From the NCBI GenBank assembly GCA_051294375.1, contig CM119267.1, forward strand, positions 24,110,111 to 24,174,110: DNA of 64,000 bases. The letters run 5' to 3'. This stretch comes from Paraspadella gotoi (taxonomy: Eukaryota > Chaetognatha). How positions within the stretch are numbered: position 1 is the stretch's first letter; the number at the start of each line of letters is the position of its first letter. Under the pieces are notes generated by a model, which was not told where the DNA came from, ran no database searches, and saw only the letters and a program-made list of their open reading frames with translations. The translations under genes were made by a program, and so were the position numbers. Below are positions 50,342 through 61,912 of the stretch, piece after piece.

Positions 50342-50581
50342 TATAACTTTTTCAATTGAATAAAAAAAACATCTTCTCTATTCAACTCTATTTTTCCATT
50401 TAGTTCTTCAATTCGTTGTCTCGACTGTCAGACGCCGGACAAACTCGTCTATCTCGATGTAATTCTGCGTCCGACTGTCCGTCCATCGGTCGGTCAATTT
50501 CTAAAGACTGTCCGTCCCCTATCTCATCTCACCGGGCAAAAGTTGTTGAAGGAAAACCAAGGATATGATGATAGATTTCAT
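48967..50581 (-). CDS. Gene G: complete four-exon paralogue without the lectin-like domain
   Basis: Exons in transcript order: 50533-50581 (ATG, MKSIIISLVFLQQLLP, phase 1); 50059-50277 (helical stalk with LDGLVRQLQELTDLLQNSS, then an acidic end); 49596-49995 (Ala/Ser/Gly-rich linker with a poly-Gly run, GDGCGVGCILGF, and a helix ending IFIIGVYR; phase 2); 48967-49198 (tail KDEDEEEDEDDEGENEN, then Asn/Lys/Arg-rich sequence and a stop). All junctions are in phase, giving 299 residues. The signal exon, the juxtamembrane CGxGC motif and the tail mark it as a family member, yet the whole lectin-like domain is absent, so the stalk leads straight to the membrane segment. None of the four exons is obvious from long open frames alone. 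A (GA)n tract lies next to the acceptor at 50278. Function unknown. Confidence 0.78.
50283..50338. repeat. (GA)n at the gene G stalk acceptor
   Basis: Pure GA on the plus strand. On the minus strand it gives the CT-rich pyrimidine tract directly before the acceptor of exon 50059-50277. Confidence 0.9.
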
Positions 50582-50804
50582 CTTTTCTTTTGTTTCAGCG
50601 TCGAATCGGATAAAATCATTTTCTACGCCGTGGATTTTCTCTTTTCACATCTTATTTTTATCGCCGTGCCGCTTAATGAGTCCAAAGTATTATTCGCTTT
50701 TATCTTTAAATTTTCGATCAATAATTCAACAGGGAAAAAAATCTTTAAAGAATAGGATCTCTCCTGACGAGAGAAGGAAATAAAGAAATAAAAAAAGAAA
50801 GACA

Positions 50805-51087
50805 AAAAATTGACGCGATGATGACCAATAACCAATAATTGATGCGATGATAACCAAATGATTGATGCGATGATAGTCATTCATTGATATGATGATAATC
50901 ATTCATTGATGCGATGATCGTCATTCTTTGACACGATGAATCGTTCAACGTAAATAAAACAAACAAATGCGTGTATGAGTGAGAGAGAGAGAGAAAGGGA
51001 GAGAGAGAGAGAGAGAAAGAAAGAGAAAATAATCAGAATTTCTCAAAAAACGAACGATCATGCAAGAGATCGTACAGAGAGAGACAG

Positions 51088-51180
<93 letters not shown>

Positions 51181-51645
51181 AGCTGGACAGTTTTCCCGCC
51201 AACGAGACGCATAATTAGGTCACTCTCGTTTATATCGGTTATCCGTTGCCTCGCAACGGCGGCGAGATCTAGGTCAAGTTGATTTTTTTTTATACACGTA
51301 ACGTTTCCGCCGTGTGAAATTGGGTCATGTTGATTTTTTTATACACGTAACGTTTCCGTTGCCATCGAAACGTGTTATTAGGTCATGTCTCGACATTGTT
51401 TACTCGTTGCCCCGCAACGGCCACGAAATCCAGGTCAAGTAACTTATTTTTCACATTTTCTTCAATTTTCTTCAAAATTTCAAGTTTTTCTTTCTTTTTT
51501 TTCATTTAATAGGCCATTCTCTTGTATTTTGTATTAAGAAAAAAGGGCGGAGTAAATGGCGAAAAAAAAGTTTTTAGAAGGAAAATAATCAGAATTTTTC
51601 AAAAATCAAAAAAACGAACGATCACGCAAGAGATCGTACAGAGTA
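50805..51645. repeat. Repeat cluster upstream of gene G
   Basis: Contains degenerate 27 bp units with ATTGATGCGATGATAATCAT at 50805-50940, two long (GA)n tracts at 50980-51180, and paired blocks: 51029-51080 against 51585-51645 (AACGAACGATCATGCAAGAG), plus CAACGG-containing repeats at 51235-51275 and 51400-51440. No coding signal. Confidence 0.75.
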
Positions 51646-53400
51646 GATATGCATGTAGTTTCGCCGTCCGTGGCATTTTCGTATATATTTTTATATCGAT
51701 CGATAGGAAATGATGTCAATAATGCGCATGCAAAATTTCAAGTCAATCGGTCAACGCGTTTAGAAATGGCAGGCAAAAACCCGCCGTTTTTTCAGTCCTC
51801 TTCGCAAAACAGATTCGCGATCGAAAAATAATTTTTTTGGTTCCACTAAACGTTTGAACTAGCGCTCGCTTCGTAGTTATTTTTATTTAAGCCGCGAACG
51901 ATCGAGCGGGAAGGCGGTAAACTAAAAATGCGCGTTTGGGTCCTAATTTGAATTTTTTTAAAAAAACATCAAAGGGCCAAATAATGTTAATTACAAACGA
52001 ATATAAGATAAATGAATTCAATCAATTTAATAATAAATCAAAATGTGTGTAGCAAGGACAATGATTTAAAATTCAACAAACCCAAACATGGTCATCAAAT
52101 CCCTCTTTCCGAATTACAGAGCAGCGAATCTCTCTCGCTTCAAACCAAGTGCCTGAATGAGTATCGTTTCTCTGTAGGTTTTTTATTATGCTCCGTAAGG
52201 GGAACAGAAAAACAACCCAAGATACCTTTATTTTACAGAAAGCTTTTAAATTTTCTATTACTCGTGAATAATAACTGCAGCCGACATAGAAGGTTGGACA
52301 TTAATGGTTTAGGTTTCAGTTAGGGATAATGTTAGATCGGGGGATAAGAATTAGGGTGATGGATTAGGGTTAGAGATAATGATTAAGTTAGGATTAGTAC
52401 TAACACACAAAAACTTTATGATAAAACTACAATTTGTCATAAACTACGCTACCTTTACAAGAAAAATCTGGCGGTCAGGATCGGGATCACCGAAACGACG
52501 ATGATAATTTTAAAGATGGAGGAAGTAGTTGCGACGGTGAGAGCGACGACGAAAGGAGTGACATATGAAGCGACAAAGCAGCAAAAGAGACGAGTTTTGT
52601 GCGTGTGTTTAAGTCCGCTGCTTCAGGAGATGCAAGAATGCCAAACCTCTTGTGGAGAGGCGGGAAAACCGACTCACTGGTCACCTCGACGTCCTCTTGC
52701 AGTCGTCTCTTGGTCCTATCATCGACAGCTTCCGGGAGCTCAGAGAAGAGATCTCTCGCGCTCAGCGCCGTCCTTCCACCACCTTAATCTTATCGGGCAT
52801 TCACTTATATCATGTCAGAACATCAAATTATGATAAATTATTGCAAAAAAAAAAAACGATGTACGTCCGTCCGTCTGTCTGTCCGTCCATTCTACCTTAG
52901 CAAAAAAACTTCAATTGCTCGTGCTTTAGAGTAATGATTTTTTAAAGTTTGTCTCGATAAAGGGTCCCTCCCCTGTACAATCAGAATTCTACATTGAAGA
53001 GCATTACTCTTTATGAAAATAAAATTTATTAAGTAATACAATAAGCATCTACAACTAATACGGACAGTGAGACAACATGGTTGAAATCAAGATAAATGTT
53101 ACTGTTCTAAAGTTTGATGCATCCTTCTAATAAAGGCAATTCGAAAAGTGTTACAAGTTTTAACGACCATCAACTAATACGATCTATAAAAGGATGAATA
53201 TAAAATAATAGAAGGGGCATATATTGGTTCAGTTTTCAATTTTCCGGTCTAAACAGAATCACCACTTGTATGAGATACTTAGACGACAAAAAAAAGAACA
53301 TGGAACATCAAAGGTATTAAATAAATATAATTTTAAGCTACCTAAACAGTTAACCTCTCATATTACAAATTCAATCGCAGATTAATTAAGCCTTTTTATG
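51646..53400. other. Non-coding stretch right of the gene G repeat cluster
   Basis: Apart from a TTAGGG-like patch near 52310-52400 and a truncated repeat A at 52790-52935, I see nothing that can be supported. Short frames at 52487-52833 have no family motif. Confidence 0.35.
52790..52935 (+). repeat. Dispersed repeat A, truncated copy
   Basis: Matches the first half of repeat A (ATCAAATTATGATAAATTAT, then the GTCCGTCCGTCTGTC tract) and stops near 52935. Confidence 0.65.
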
Positions 53401-53404
53401 TCGC

Positions 53405-53572
53405 TTAATTTTACTTTCGCCGACAGGGGTTAGGGCGGCGGATTAAGGGTAGTTAAGGTCAAGACTGATTAGGATAATTATGGTAATAATTTTATTTAAT
53501 TTCTTTTTTAAATAAATATTTTTAAGTGGTTTTCAAAGACGCCAAAACAAAGGTCGGCGAAAGTAAATTTTT
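53405..53572. mobile_element. MITE with TTTTACTTTCGCCGAC ends (copy 2, inverted)
   Basis: Same terminal inverted repeats as 45488-45725, interior in opposite orientation (TTAGGG strand) and shorter. Confidence 0.75.
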
Positions 53573-53734
53573 ATCCCTTGTCTTAATAACGCTCGAAATT
53601 ACCGCTCTGCAGTCTGCATGATATGACGAATGGAGTAATCACTATGGACATAATAATATGCTGAGTGACATAATATCACGAGCCATTAAATATGACCATT
53701 CCTTGATCAGCGTCATTATGGCCATAATAGCGCA

Positions 53735-53805
53735 CTGGGCTAACGCTCTATCTCAGAACCAACGGTCCTGGGTACTAGCTCTGGTCGGTACGGTCCTTGA
53801 AAAAT
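53735..53805 (+). repeat. SINE-like tRNA-derived fragment
   Basis: CACTGGGCTAACGCTC resembles an A box, and GGGTACTAGCTCTGGTC a decayed B box, at typical spacing. Similar to 47970-48045. Confidence 0.35.
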
Positions 53806-54340
53806 AGTGACGGGCTGGTTAAACCACCGCTCACCGCCAGATCTGAAGTTCCGGAAAGGGAAGACAAACTGATGGGAAAATCTCACAGAACCACAGGGGT
53901 ATTCACCACCTCAGAGAGGCACGGGGACCTCTCTCCTTTCCGTCACTTCAATGAAAATTTTATATTGGGAAAATATTATCTCTCTCTTTNNNNNNNNNNN
54001 NNNNNNNNNNNNNNCGTTAAAGCTGCCCAAAAAATGTCAAACATTTATCATATAATAGTTTCTACTACAGACAGTGAAAAAGTAAAGAATTTTGGACTTT
54101 TTTTTAAAATTTTAACACACTGTCGCAGACGTATTTGCTGAGAACTGGACAGACACATTGTCCTTTAGCAGATAACTTCGGTAAAAGTATTCCCTCTCTC
54201 CGTGGTTCTTGTTAAAACTGACAGCAGCGCCGCCTAGACCTCATGTACGCCAAGTCCATCCTGCCGCGGATCGGGGGCGGATCCTCGATAGGAATGGTTA
54301 CGGAGGTGGTGCGGTGACTTGAATAACGTTTTTGCCTAAA

Positions 54341-54868
54341 CTATTTGAGCTTCCAAAGTGGTAGGATATTTTTCCGTGGTCTGATGTAAAACTGATGGTC
54401 TGTGCGGGACGCCGGCCGGGCGGGACAGGGAAGAGTGGTTTGGTGTGGCGGCGATGCCTTTGGCATAGTTCGTAGTCGGTCTTGGGAAGGCGGTCGTGGC
54501 GGCGGCGGCAAGGAGCGAGCCCGAACGTTGAGCATTGCCCCTAAAGTATCCTTGGAGGGAGAACCCAAGTCCCAGGAAAAGGCGACGGCGAGGAATAATG
54601 GAACCAAGATAGCAACGGAGTTAATACGACGGAGATTCACTGAAAACGCCGGAAAGTTATCTCCCGGAGTCGGAAAGCCGGCGTCGTTGAGCGAGATGAA
54701 TTCGGCGTCGGAGAGAAGCGAAGAAAAAGATGCCGTCGACTTCTGGGAGACGAGATTCAGCGTCGCGGGGTCGGGACTCGACCGAGAGACACTCGTCGGT
54801 TAGAGCAAATTCTAAATTTAAACAGACAAATTCTAAAATTAACCAGACAGTTAATACTGAAGGCTTCA
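54341..54868 (-). CDS. Possible coding exon(s) with signal-peptide-like start, unrecognised
   Basis: This is a GC-richer island in AT-rich surroundings. On the minus strand an ATG at 54868 begins MKPSVLTVWLILEFVCLNLE, which looks like a signal peptide, and stays open to 54657. A second open stretch, 54341-54640, holds another hydrophobic run (SVAILVPLFLAVAFSWDLGS) and Pro-rich sequence. The plus strand is also open at 54402-54803. I find none of the family motifs and cannot place splice sites with confidence. It may be a gene on either strand or chance. Confidence 0.25.
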
Positions 54869-55500
54869 TATTTTGTGACCAGAATCTGTTCCCATCAAAC
54901 TACCTGATAGAATTTCATGAAATTTTACATTTAGAGTTCTAATGACGATTATCAACAGAACTATCGAGGCGAATTTTATATGATCAACCCCTGACAATAG
55001 CCATAGCTAATGAAATTTAAATGCTTTTTAAAATTTGTTTAAATAGAATCAGGTTCATCGATGTCTTAACCATATAAAAATCTCTTTCTAAAACTAAAAT
55101 TAATAAATGTTTTGCTAATTAATCGGTGTTTGAAGATGCATGGTTCGTTTTCTCTCTATTTTCCACCGAATTATTCCCAATCTGACTTGAACCGCTGATG
55201 TTCATGAACCTGAAACTTAAGATAAACTAATATTTTTTGTGGAAATAAATACGTTTTTGTGGAAGAGTAATCGTCTGGGCAACTGTTTTTTGCCCCTATC
55301 TCAGCTCAGTTAATTGCAGTCGGTTATTGGTTTTCGCTTCTTATGAGCAACATATAGAAATCTCTTTACGGAAAAATAAAAAAGATACTGTAAGGGTAGA
55401 AAAAACTTTTATTACAAGTTTGAAACCTCCCCTAATCCTAACTACCCCTGATCCCTAACCACCCCTAATCTCTAAACAGTAACCATATGAGTTTTATTAA

Positions 55501-55653
55501 GAAACAAATTTCGGACATGTTTTGACTACAATCAGCGAAAAAATGTATTGACTTGTGAAACAAATATTTAAAGTATTTGTTTTACAAATCAATTCATTTT
55601 CGCGCTGATAAAGGCTTACATTGAAGCCGAAACATGTCCGAAATTTATGTTTC
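55501..55653. repeat. 153 bp imperfect palindrome with hammerhead-like core
   Basis: The left arm, AACAAATTTCGGACATGTTTT onward, pairs with the right arm ending AACATGTCCGAAATTTATGTT. The right arm carries CTGATA (55605-55610), a GGCTT/AAGCC stem and CGAAAC followed by ATGTC, the order of a hammerhead ribozyme core, but the usual CTGATGA is changed. Confidence 0.5.
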
Positions 55654-56330
55654 ATTTTCTACCTCAAACATAAAAATATTAATTAAAATGGAATTATTGA
55701 AGGGGCATAAAACATTTTTCTACGGCCTCACCTGAAAAGTGATACATATAGAAATAAAATGCAAAAAATTTTAACCAAAAGGAAGTTAGTTACGCTTACC
55801 ATGATCGATGCTCAACAAGGTCCTAAAATGGAGAGGGTGACACGAAGACGATGTAAAGTCTAAGACGATGTAATGATGGCAGAAAGAGCGCGTGGAATTT
55901 AGTTTTATTCAATGGGAAAATTATCTACCATAATGGAAAAAAAAATTGTCGCGGTTTCTTAACTTAAATTTAATCTTAATTTATTCTTAACCTATATATC
56001 ATTATTTTATAAAAGTGATACAAGCTTTAAATTACCAGAACCTGTCCAAAATTAAAGAGAAAATAATTTATTTATTAGATGAAAAAATAATTTTTATATT
56101 AATTATAATAATTTTAGAATTATTATCTATATATAAAAATAACTATAAAAAATAATAATATTTAAATTTCTCTAATTTTTTAAAAAAATTACTCTTTAAA
56201 CATATTAATTTCTAAGAATTTAAATATTTTATTAGAATTTATGATAAAAAATAATTTTAACAAATAATAAAAAAAATTAAATATTTTATTATTAAAAATT
56301 AACAAAAGCTACTAAAAATATTGAAAAAAA

Positions 56331-56548
56331 GCTAAATTTTACTTTCGCCAACCGTAATTTTAACGCTTTATAAAAAACCATTTGAAAATATTATTTAAAA
56401 AAAAATAAAAAATATTATTAAATTACCCTAACCTGAAACCCATTTAACCTTAACCACCCTTAACCCTAAACCACCCCTAAACAACTTTTAAGCCTAACCT
56501 CTACCTAACTTTCCCTAATCCCGGCCAGCGAGAGCAAAAAGTAACCCG
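56331..56548. mobile_element. MITE with TTTTACTTTCGCC ends (copy 3, diverged)
   Basis: Same layout as 45488-45725, with changes in both ends (for example GCGAGAGCAAAAAG at the right). Confidence 0.75.
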
Positions 56549-57159
56549 CAAAAAGAATTATACTTTGTAAAAAACAACTTTTCATAAGCTATCTGAATCT
56601 GCTTTTAAAAAAAGAAAATTAAAAAAAAAATTTTAACATTTTATTTATAAATATAAAAATTAATTATTAATGCTTTTAAATATTTTTAAAAAATTGTGAT
56701 CCAATAAAATTTTTTTCAGAAATATATTAAAGTTATTTGGAAGGTTCTCATAAAAAAATGATAAATGTTTAACAGTATAAATTTATATTTAAAAAGAATA
56801 AAAAAATCTTAATTTTTACTTTCCCCCCAAATATTAAAGATAAAAAAATTTTTAATTATATTATTTTTTTATTTAATTTTTTATGAATAATTTAAATCTT
56901 TATTAAAAGTTTTAAAATTTTTTTAAAATTTACTATTTTATCAAAATATTATTACCAAATGTATTAGATTTTATTATTTTATTCTTGAGACTATATGAAC
57001 AAAATATTTTTTATAATAATTAATCATACTATCTCACATCTAAATATTTTTACTTAATCACCCAAATAATTTTTTTATTTTTAATTGCTCTACTTTACTG
57101 CACAAAACAATAAAATATAATCTTACATTTTTTTATAATTTTTTTATTTTTTTTTTTAA

Positions 57160-57310
57160 AATTGATATAACCAATATTAAAACTTAATCCATTTACTTAA
57201 TAAATAAACTTTTTGTCCTTGAACTTGGACCAAGCTTAGTTGTTTAAAACCTTAATCATATTTACAAAATAATAACATAAGCAAGGGTCCTGGAAAGTCC
57301 TGGATAATCA
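57160..57310 (+). repeat. Dispersed repeat B, old diverged copy
   Basis: Retains GATATAACCAATATTAAAAC, the GGACCAAGCTTAGTTGTTTA block and GGTCCTGGAAAG, all with many substitutions. Confidence 0.55.
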
Positions 57311-57649
57311 AATCTACTTTTAAATATTTAATTTCAATGTATATTAAAGATAGATAATAAAATTTATTTATAGAAAAAATTAAGTTTTATAATTTAAACT
57401 ATTTCTGGATTTATGTTGTTCCACCGACTTTAGATACTAAAAACCAGTCACTATCAAAAAAACTATTCGTAGTTGGCAAGTATTTAAAGCGCTACTGGTG
57501 CAACTTTCGTCATGAACCAAAAAAAAGCTGGAAAAAAATTTCGATCGCTCGAATTTTTTTCTTCCGAAGCGACATATCTATAAGAGAGAGAGAGAGAAGA
57601 TGAGAGAGAGGGAGGAGAGAGGAGAGAGAGGAGAGAGAGAGAGAGAGAA

Positions 57650-57750
57650 GCTGGAACAGCACCCATTTTCGTCGCCTTCTTTGTCGTCTTCTTCGTCGTC
57701 ATCTTCGTCTTCTTTATCGTCATTTTCTTCATCATTATCGAAAGTGAAAA
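57650..57750 (-). pseudogene. Possible relic of a family tail exon (acidic)
   Basis: The minus strand can be read FDNDEENDDKEDEDDDEEDD followed by KEGDENG, like the acidic tails of genes G and E. It is flanked by a (GA)n tract and lacks the Asn/Arg part. It may equally be GAC-repeat composition. Confidence 0.25.
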
Positions 57751-58878
57751 TGGACAAAAATGAACATGATTTTTTTTCCTAAAAGTTGCGAAAATGTTAC
57801 TCTTATATGATTAGAAATAGCTGGAGATGGTTTTGTCCAATCCGTATTATGGAATAAGTTATATTATGGTGCAAGTTAAATTAATTTTGTTAATTGAATA
57901 ACTGAACAATAGTGGAGGATTGTAAGCAGAGGCTTTACAGAACGCTCGTTTTAGGGGTTAGCGCGAACGCAGACCCCACAATCACAAATTATGCTCCCGA
58001 GTTTCCCACATTTGGGGAAATCGCAAGGGTCAGCCCAACCGAAGTGCAATGGAAGGGCCTCGACTTGGGGGAACCTCCTTACTGATCAAGGTATCCCCTG
58101 AGCCAGGTAAGTATTCTGATAAAGTTTTGCAGGTCTTTCTATTCTCATTGGTGAAAAGTAAAGTTTGGGTTTGATAAATAAATATTATCTGTATAAAAAA
58201 TGTTAAACTGTCATCATGCGCCCCAGGTTTCTATCATGATTAATAAATTAAAAAAACTTTTTACAAACTTATTCCCAAATTAAGTTAATTATCATGCTCT
58301 TCATTTATATATGCCATCATAAGTTATTAATAGAATACAGCGATAAGAGATTTCTTTATATGGTTTTTATATGCAAATAAATTGATAACGAGGTCTGTAG
58401 AAATTGTTTATTATTTTCTATGCCTCCGTGGGTCACGGATTCGAGGCGTCGGCCGTCGGATGAACTGGCTTTTACATAAAGCAAGGATGTGTTAAGTGAC
58501 GTAAATGCCAAATAAATCGTTAATAAGTTAATTATCGTAGAAGTAAATAAATGACGAAATAAGTGTCGTATAATAAATTTGTGACGAAAATCCTTGGATT
58601 CCGTAAAACTATGTACGGTTCCATACGGCCGATGTTTTCCTGTGAAACGATTGATCGAATAACAAGTGAGGTTTTCGGCTCAAAGAAACCGAAAAGAAAA
58701 GAAAAGAACTGGTAAGAAAAATGACCGGGAAATAATGACCGGACTCGAGGTCGCAATATCTGAGAAGGCTCGTAAACAGCTGACACAAACGTAGATATTT
58801 TTGGAAGCGAGAAAAAATCGAAACTATGGCTCTATGGCTCTATCCTCCACAGCTCCACCGTAAATTACTGACTAATTT

Positions 58879-58881
58879 CAA

Positions 58882-58976
<95 letters not shown>
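58879..58976. repeat. (AAT)n microsatellite
   Basis: Pure AAT for about 98 bp, between the 57.6 kb tract and gene H. It gives a spurious poly-Ile frame. Confidence 0.95.
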
Positions 58977-58977
<1 letters not shown>

Positions 58978-59081
58978 CAATCTGTTAATCCTTATATTCG
59001 AAAAGAGAATATTCAACAGAAACCAAATTGTACAGACTAAAAATTCGAAAAAAGTTAAACAATAAAAGACTATTTTCGTTG

Positions 59082-60203
59082 TTATCGATGCGAAAAAAAA
59101 AGAATAATCTTTTTCCCCTTCTTCTTTTTTTCCCCTCCCTTTCTCCTCCTTTTTTCCCCGTCTAATCCTCTTCCTCCTCTTCCTCCGAAATTACGGACCT
59201 TAAGACGCCGATCGATCTCCCCTCCTCCTCTTCCCCTCTCCTCCTCCTCCTCTCCTCCTCCTCCCTCCTTTTCTTTCCTCCTTTCCTGCTCCCCCTCAAA
59301 CTCTCCATCTCTTCCTCTCCCCCCGGCACGCTCTCTTCCTCCTCCTCCCCTTCCAATTCCTCTTCCTCCTCTTCTTCTTCCTCCTCTTCCTCCTTCCTCT
59401 CTCCTCTCCTCTTCGTCTTCCTCCTCGTCCCCGCTCTTCAACAACTTGTATCGACCCATGTTCCGGTTCCTGTTTCGCCGATTCGCGTTCTCGGCTCCCT
59501 CTTCCGCTCCCTCCAGACCTTCCTCATCCGCCTCGTCCTCCTTCTGCTTCTTGATGGCGAGGAGGACGCCGAGGACGACGAGCGCCAACGCCAAGAGGAC
59601 GAAGCCGACGATGCAGCCGGTGCCGCAGCCGCCGCCGGCCCCCTTGACGCTCACGTTGAGCTCCTGGACGTTGGAGCCGGAAGCGGCGGAACCCGCTGGC
59701 GCCGCCGCCGAAGACTCTTCCGGTTCCACTAGGGTGCAGTCCTCGTCGGCCTGGGAAGGGGCGGTGGATGAGGCGTGGGTAAGGATGAAATAAATGATGG
59801 TAAGGTAAAGCGAAACATAAGAGTCACGACCCTTGATTAAAACATCGTGTTCAATAAAAATACCTATCATCAAATATTTAATGATTTATATCAAAAATTA
59901 GTCATTGAATAACAGAAAGGGAAAAGAGAAACATAACGAAACCTAACGTGAGGCGTCCCTTAATCTTTCTCAACTTACAGTCGCCTTCCCCATTACGGTC
60001 AGACTCCGCAAGGGGAACTTCATAGTCGGCGTTTGACTCTTGAGCTGTTCCACTTTAAAAGGCATCGTCACTTGCGGATTCATCCAATATTTGAAATCGG
60101 ACAGCGTCCCGTGCATTGGGGCGAAGGGGATCACGTCCGTCTGTCTCATGCTGCCGAAGTAATAGAAGCGGGTCTTGGCCTTGCGGAAACAAGGTATGCC
60201 TGG

Positions 60204-60265
<62 letters not shown>

Positions 60266-60343
60266 AGAGAGGGAAATAAGAGGGAAGGAAAGATAAATGA
60301 TAAATGACAAAAAGATCAAAAAAGGAATCTCTCTCTTCTCTCT

Positions 60344-60378
<35 letters not shown>

Positions 60379-60383
60379 CTCTC

Positions 60384-60423
<40 letters not shown>

Positions 60424-61604
60424 TTGTTCTTCGGATTAATCTTAATTTTTCCCTGAAAGGGAAAAAAGTTATTGTTGACGTTAATATCCAGAGTTCCGTG
60501 AACCACATCGGCCGTTTTCGGATCTGAATAGAAGAAAGGAGATAGAGAGATAAGGACGACAACGACAACAACGAGAGCATGACTTACCGGCTGGCGGCGT
60601 CGTGACGCAAAGGACTGTCACCATCGTGTCTTTTTGCAATGGAACCTGATCGCCGAACTTGGTCGATCCGTTCCCGGCCGCTTTCTTCCATCTGGACAGA
60701 GAGAGAGAGAGAGAATTCTAATTAAGCTCAGTTCAACATGAAGCTAAGAATCTTCAAATCAACTTACTTTGAGCCGTGAAACCAAATTTGAAACGGCTTC
60801 AAGAGGACAAGGATTTGCGGAATCGTGTCGTTGAGTCTCTCTTCGTAGACCGAAAAAATTGCCATGGGCTTTCCTGAGGAGAAAAGGATTTTCTGTCTCT
60901 GACTCTATCTCTCTCTCTCCCTCTCCCTCTCTCTCACTCACTCACCTCCTTTGCCCTTTTCCTTCAAGTTGATAGTGAATTGCAGAGCGAAGGAAGTGTA
61001 GATCTGATTCCTCATCGGATCGTGTCTTCTGCTCATTCCTTCAGCGAATCCGCCGTCCAGGGTCAACTTGCAGGCTGCGAAGTCAATCATGGCAGATTAC
61101 TGATAGTTGGTGGTAGAAGATCATCGTCATATCATAGAATTAATGACTCATAACAAAGGCAATCAACCAATAATATTAAGTCTTCCGACTCTTTCAGAAG
61201 TTAGCAGATTTATTTTGTTATTTGTAGCTGCGATATCAAATATTAATGACTTAATAATATCGTTTTTTTGCATTCAGCACCAAAAATCTAATCCTCAAAA
61301 TTATCTTGTATTTGTGGCACATTAATCGGCCTCCTCTCCCTTACCTTTCACCCCAACCCTCTCACCGCCCCCTCCCCCTCAACTCACTGTTGTCCGCGTC
61401 TTCTGATTCCCTGTGTTTCTTTTTCTCAATTTTCTCTCTCAATTCAGTCTCCCGACGAATCAAGGCTATCTCCTTGTTGAGGTCCAACGGATCAGTGTCC
61501 TCGTCGATCGACTCCCGACCTCGAATCTCGATCCCCTTTGCTCTTTTGTTCTCCGATCGTTTCAACAGCGACGATAAGGGGTCCTCTTTCTTCTCGTAGG
61601 ATTT
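59082..61604 (-). CDS. Gene H: lectin-like domain, transmembrane helix and long acidic tail; 5' end not found
   Basis: Exons in transcript order: 61388-61604 (coiled coil with LNKEIALIRRETELREKIEK; starts in phase 0, so at least one exon is missing upstream); 60946-61074 (LTLDGGFAEG, then IYTSFALQFTINLKEK); 60768-60873 (MAIFSVYEERLND); 60588-60691 (QKDTMVTVLCVTTPP); 60423-60523 (HGTLDINVNNNFFPFQGK); 59979-60199 (RFYYFGSMRQTDVIPF, then GTLSDFKYWMNPQ); 59082-59750 (GGGCGTGCIVGFVLLALALV helix, AENANRRNRNRNMGRYK, then a Glu/Gly/Arg-rich tail). One junction, 60423 to 60199, is out of phase by one base, and the tail end is ambiguous: a second frame ends in a Glu-rich stretch at 59162. Both may be indels in low-complexity DNA. 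It is more diverged than E and F. Type I membrane protein by inference. Confidence 0.7.
60200..60421. repeat. (GA)n then (CT)n, converging tracts in a gene H intron
   Basis: GA at 60203-60266 and CT at 60330-60421 with a short unique centre. Together they could form a hairpin in the intron between exons 60423-60523 and 59979-60199. The phase mismatch of gene H lies across this intron. Confidence 0.85.
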
Positions 61605-61704
61605 CTAATTGAGGAAAAAAAAATTAAATGAACATTTAATAATTTAACAAAAATATTTTCTTTCTTAAAAGGAACGTTAATGATACGATTAATATAACGA
61701 TAAC

Positions 61705-61912
61705 ATGAAAATTTACTTGTTTCACTATTTTCTATTTTTATATTTTATGAAGGATTTAGTATTTAATCTATATTATTTAATCAAATATATATTGCTTTCT
61801 TTTTTAAAAAGGTTTTATTTATCTAATAATTCCATTTGGGAAGGGGAAGTCAGTGTTGTCTTCTGAAAATAGAGGGAGCATCTATACAACACAAGGTTAG
61901 ATTACTATCTGT
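61705..61912 (+). repeat. Dispersed repeat F
   Basis: About 200 bp, matches 63105-63310: TTGTTTCACTATTTT at the start, GTCAGTGTTGTCTTCTG and GAGGGAGCATCTATACAACA at the end. Confidence 0.8.

Noticed and set aside
58826-59065. Poly-Ile protein
   Set aside because: (AAT)n microsatellite.
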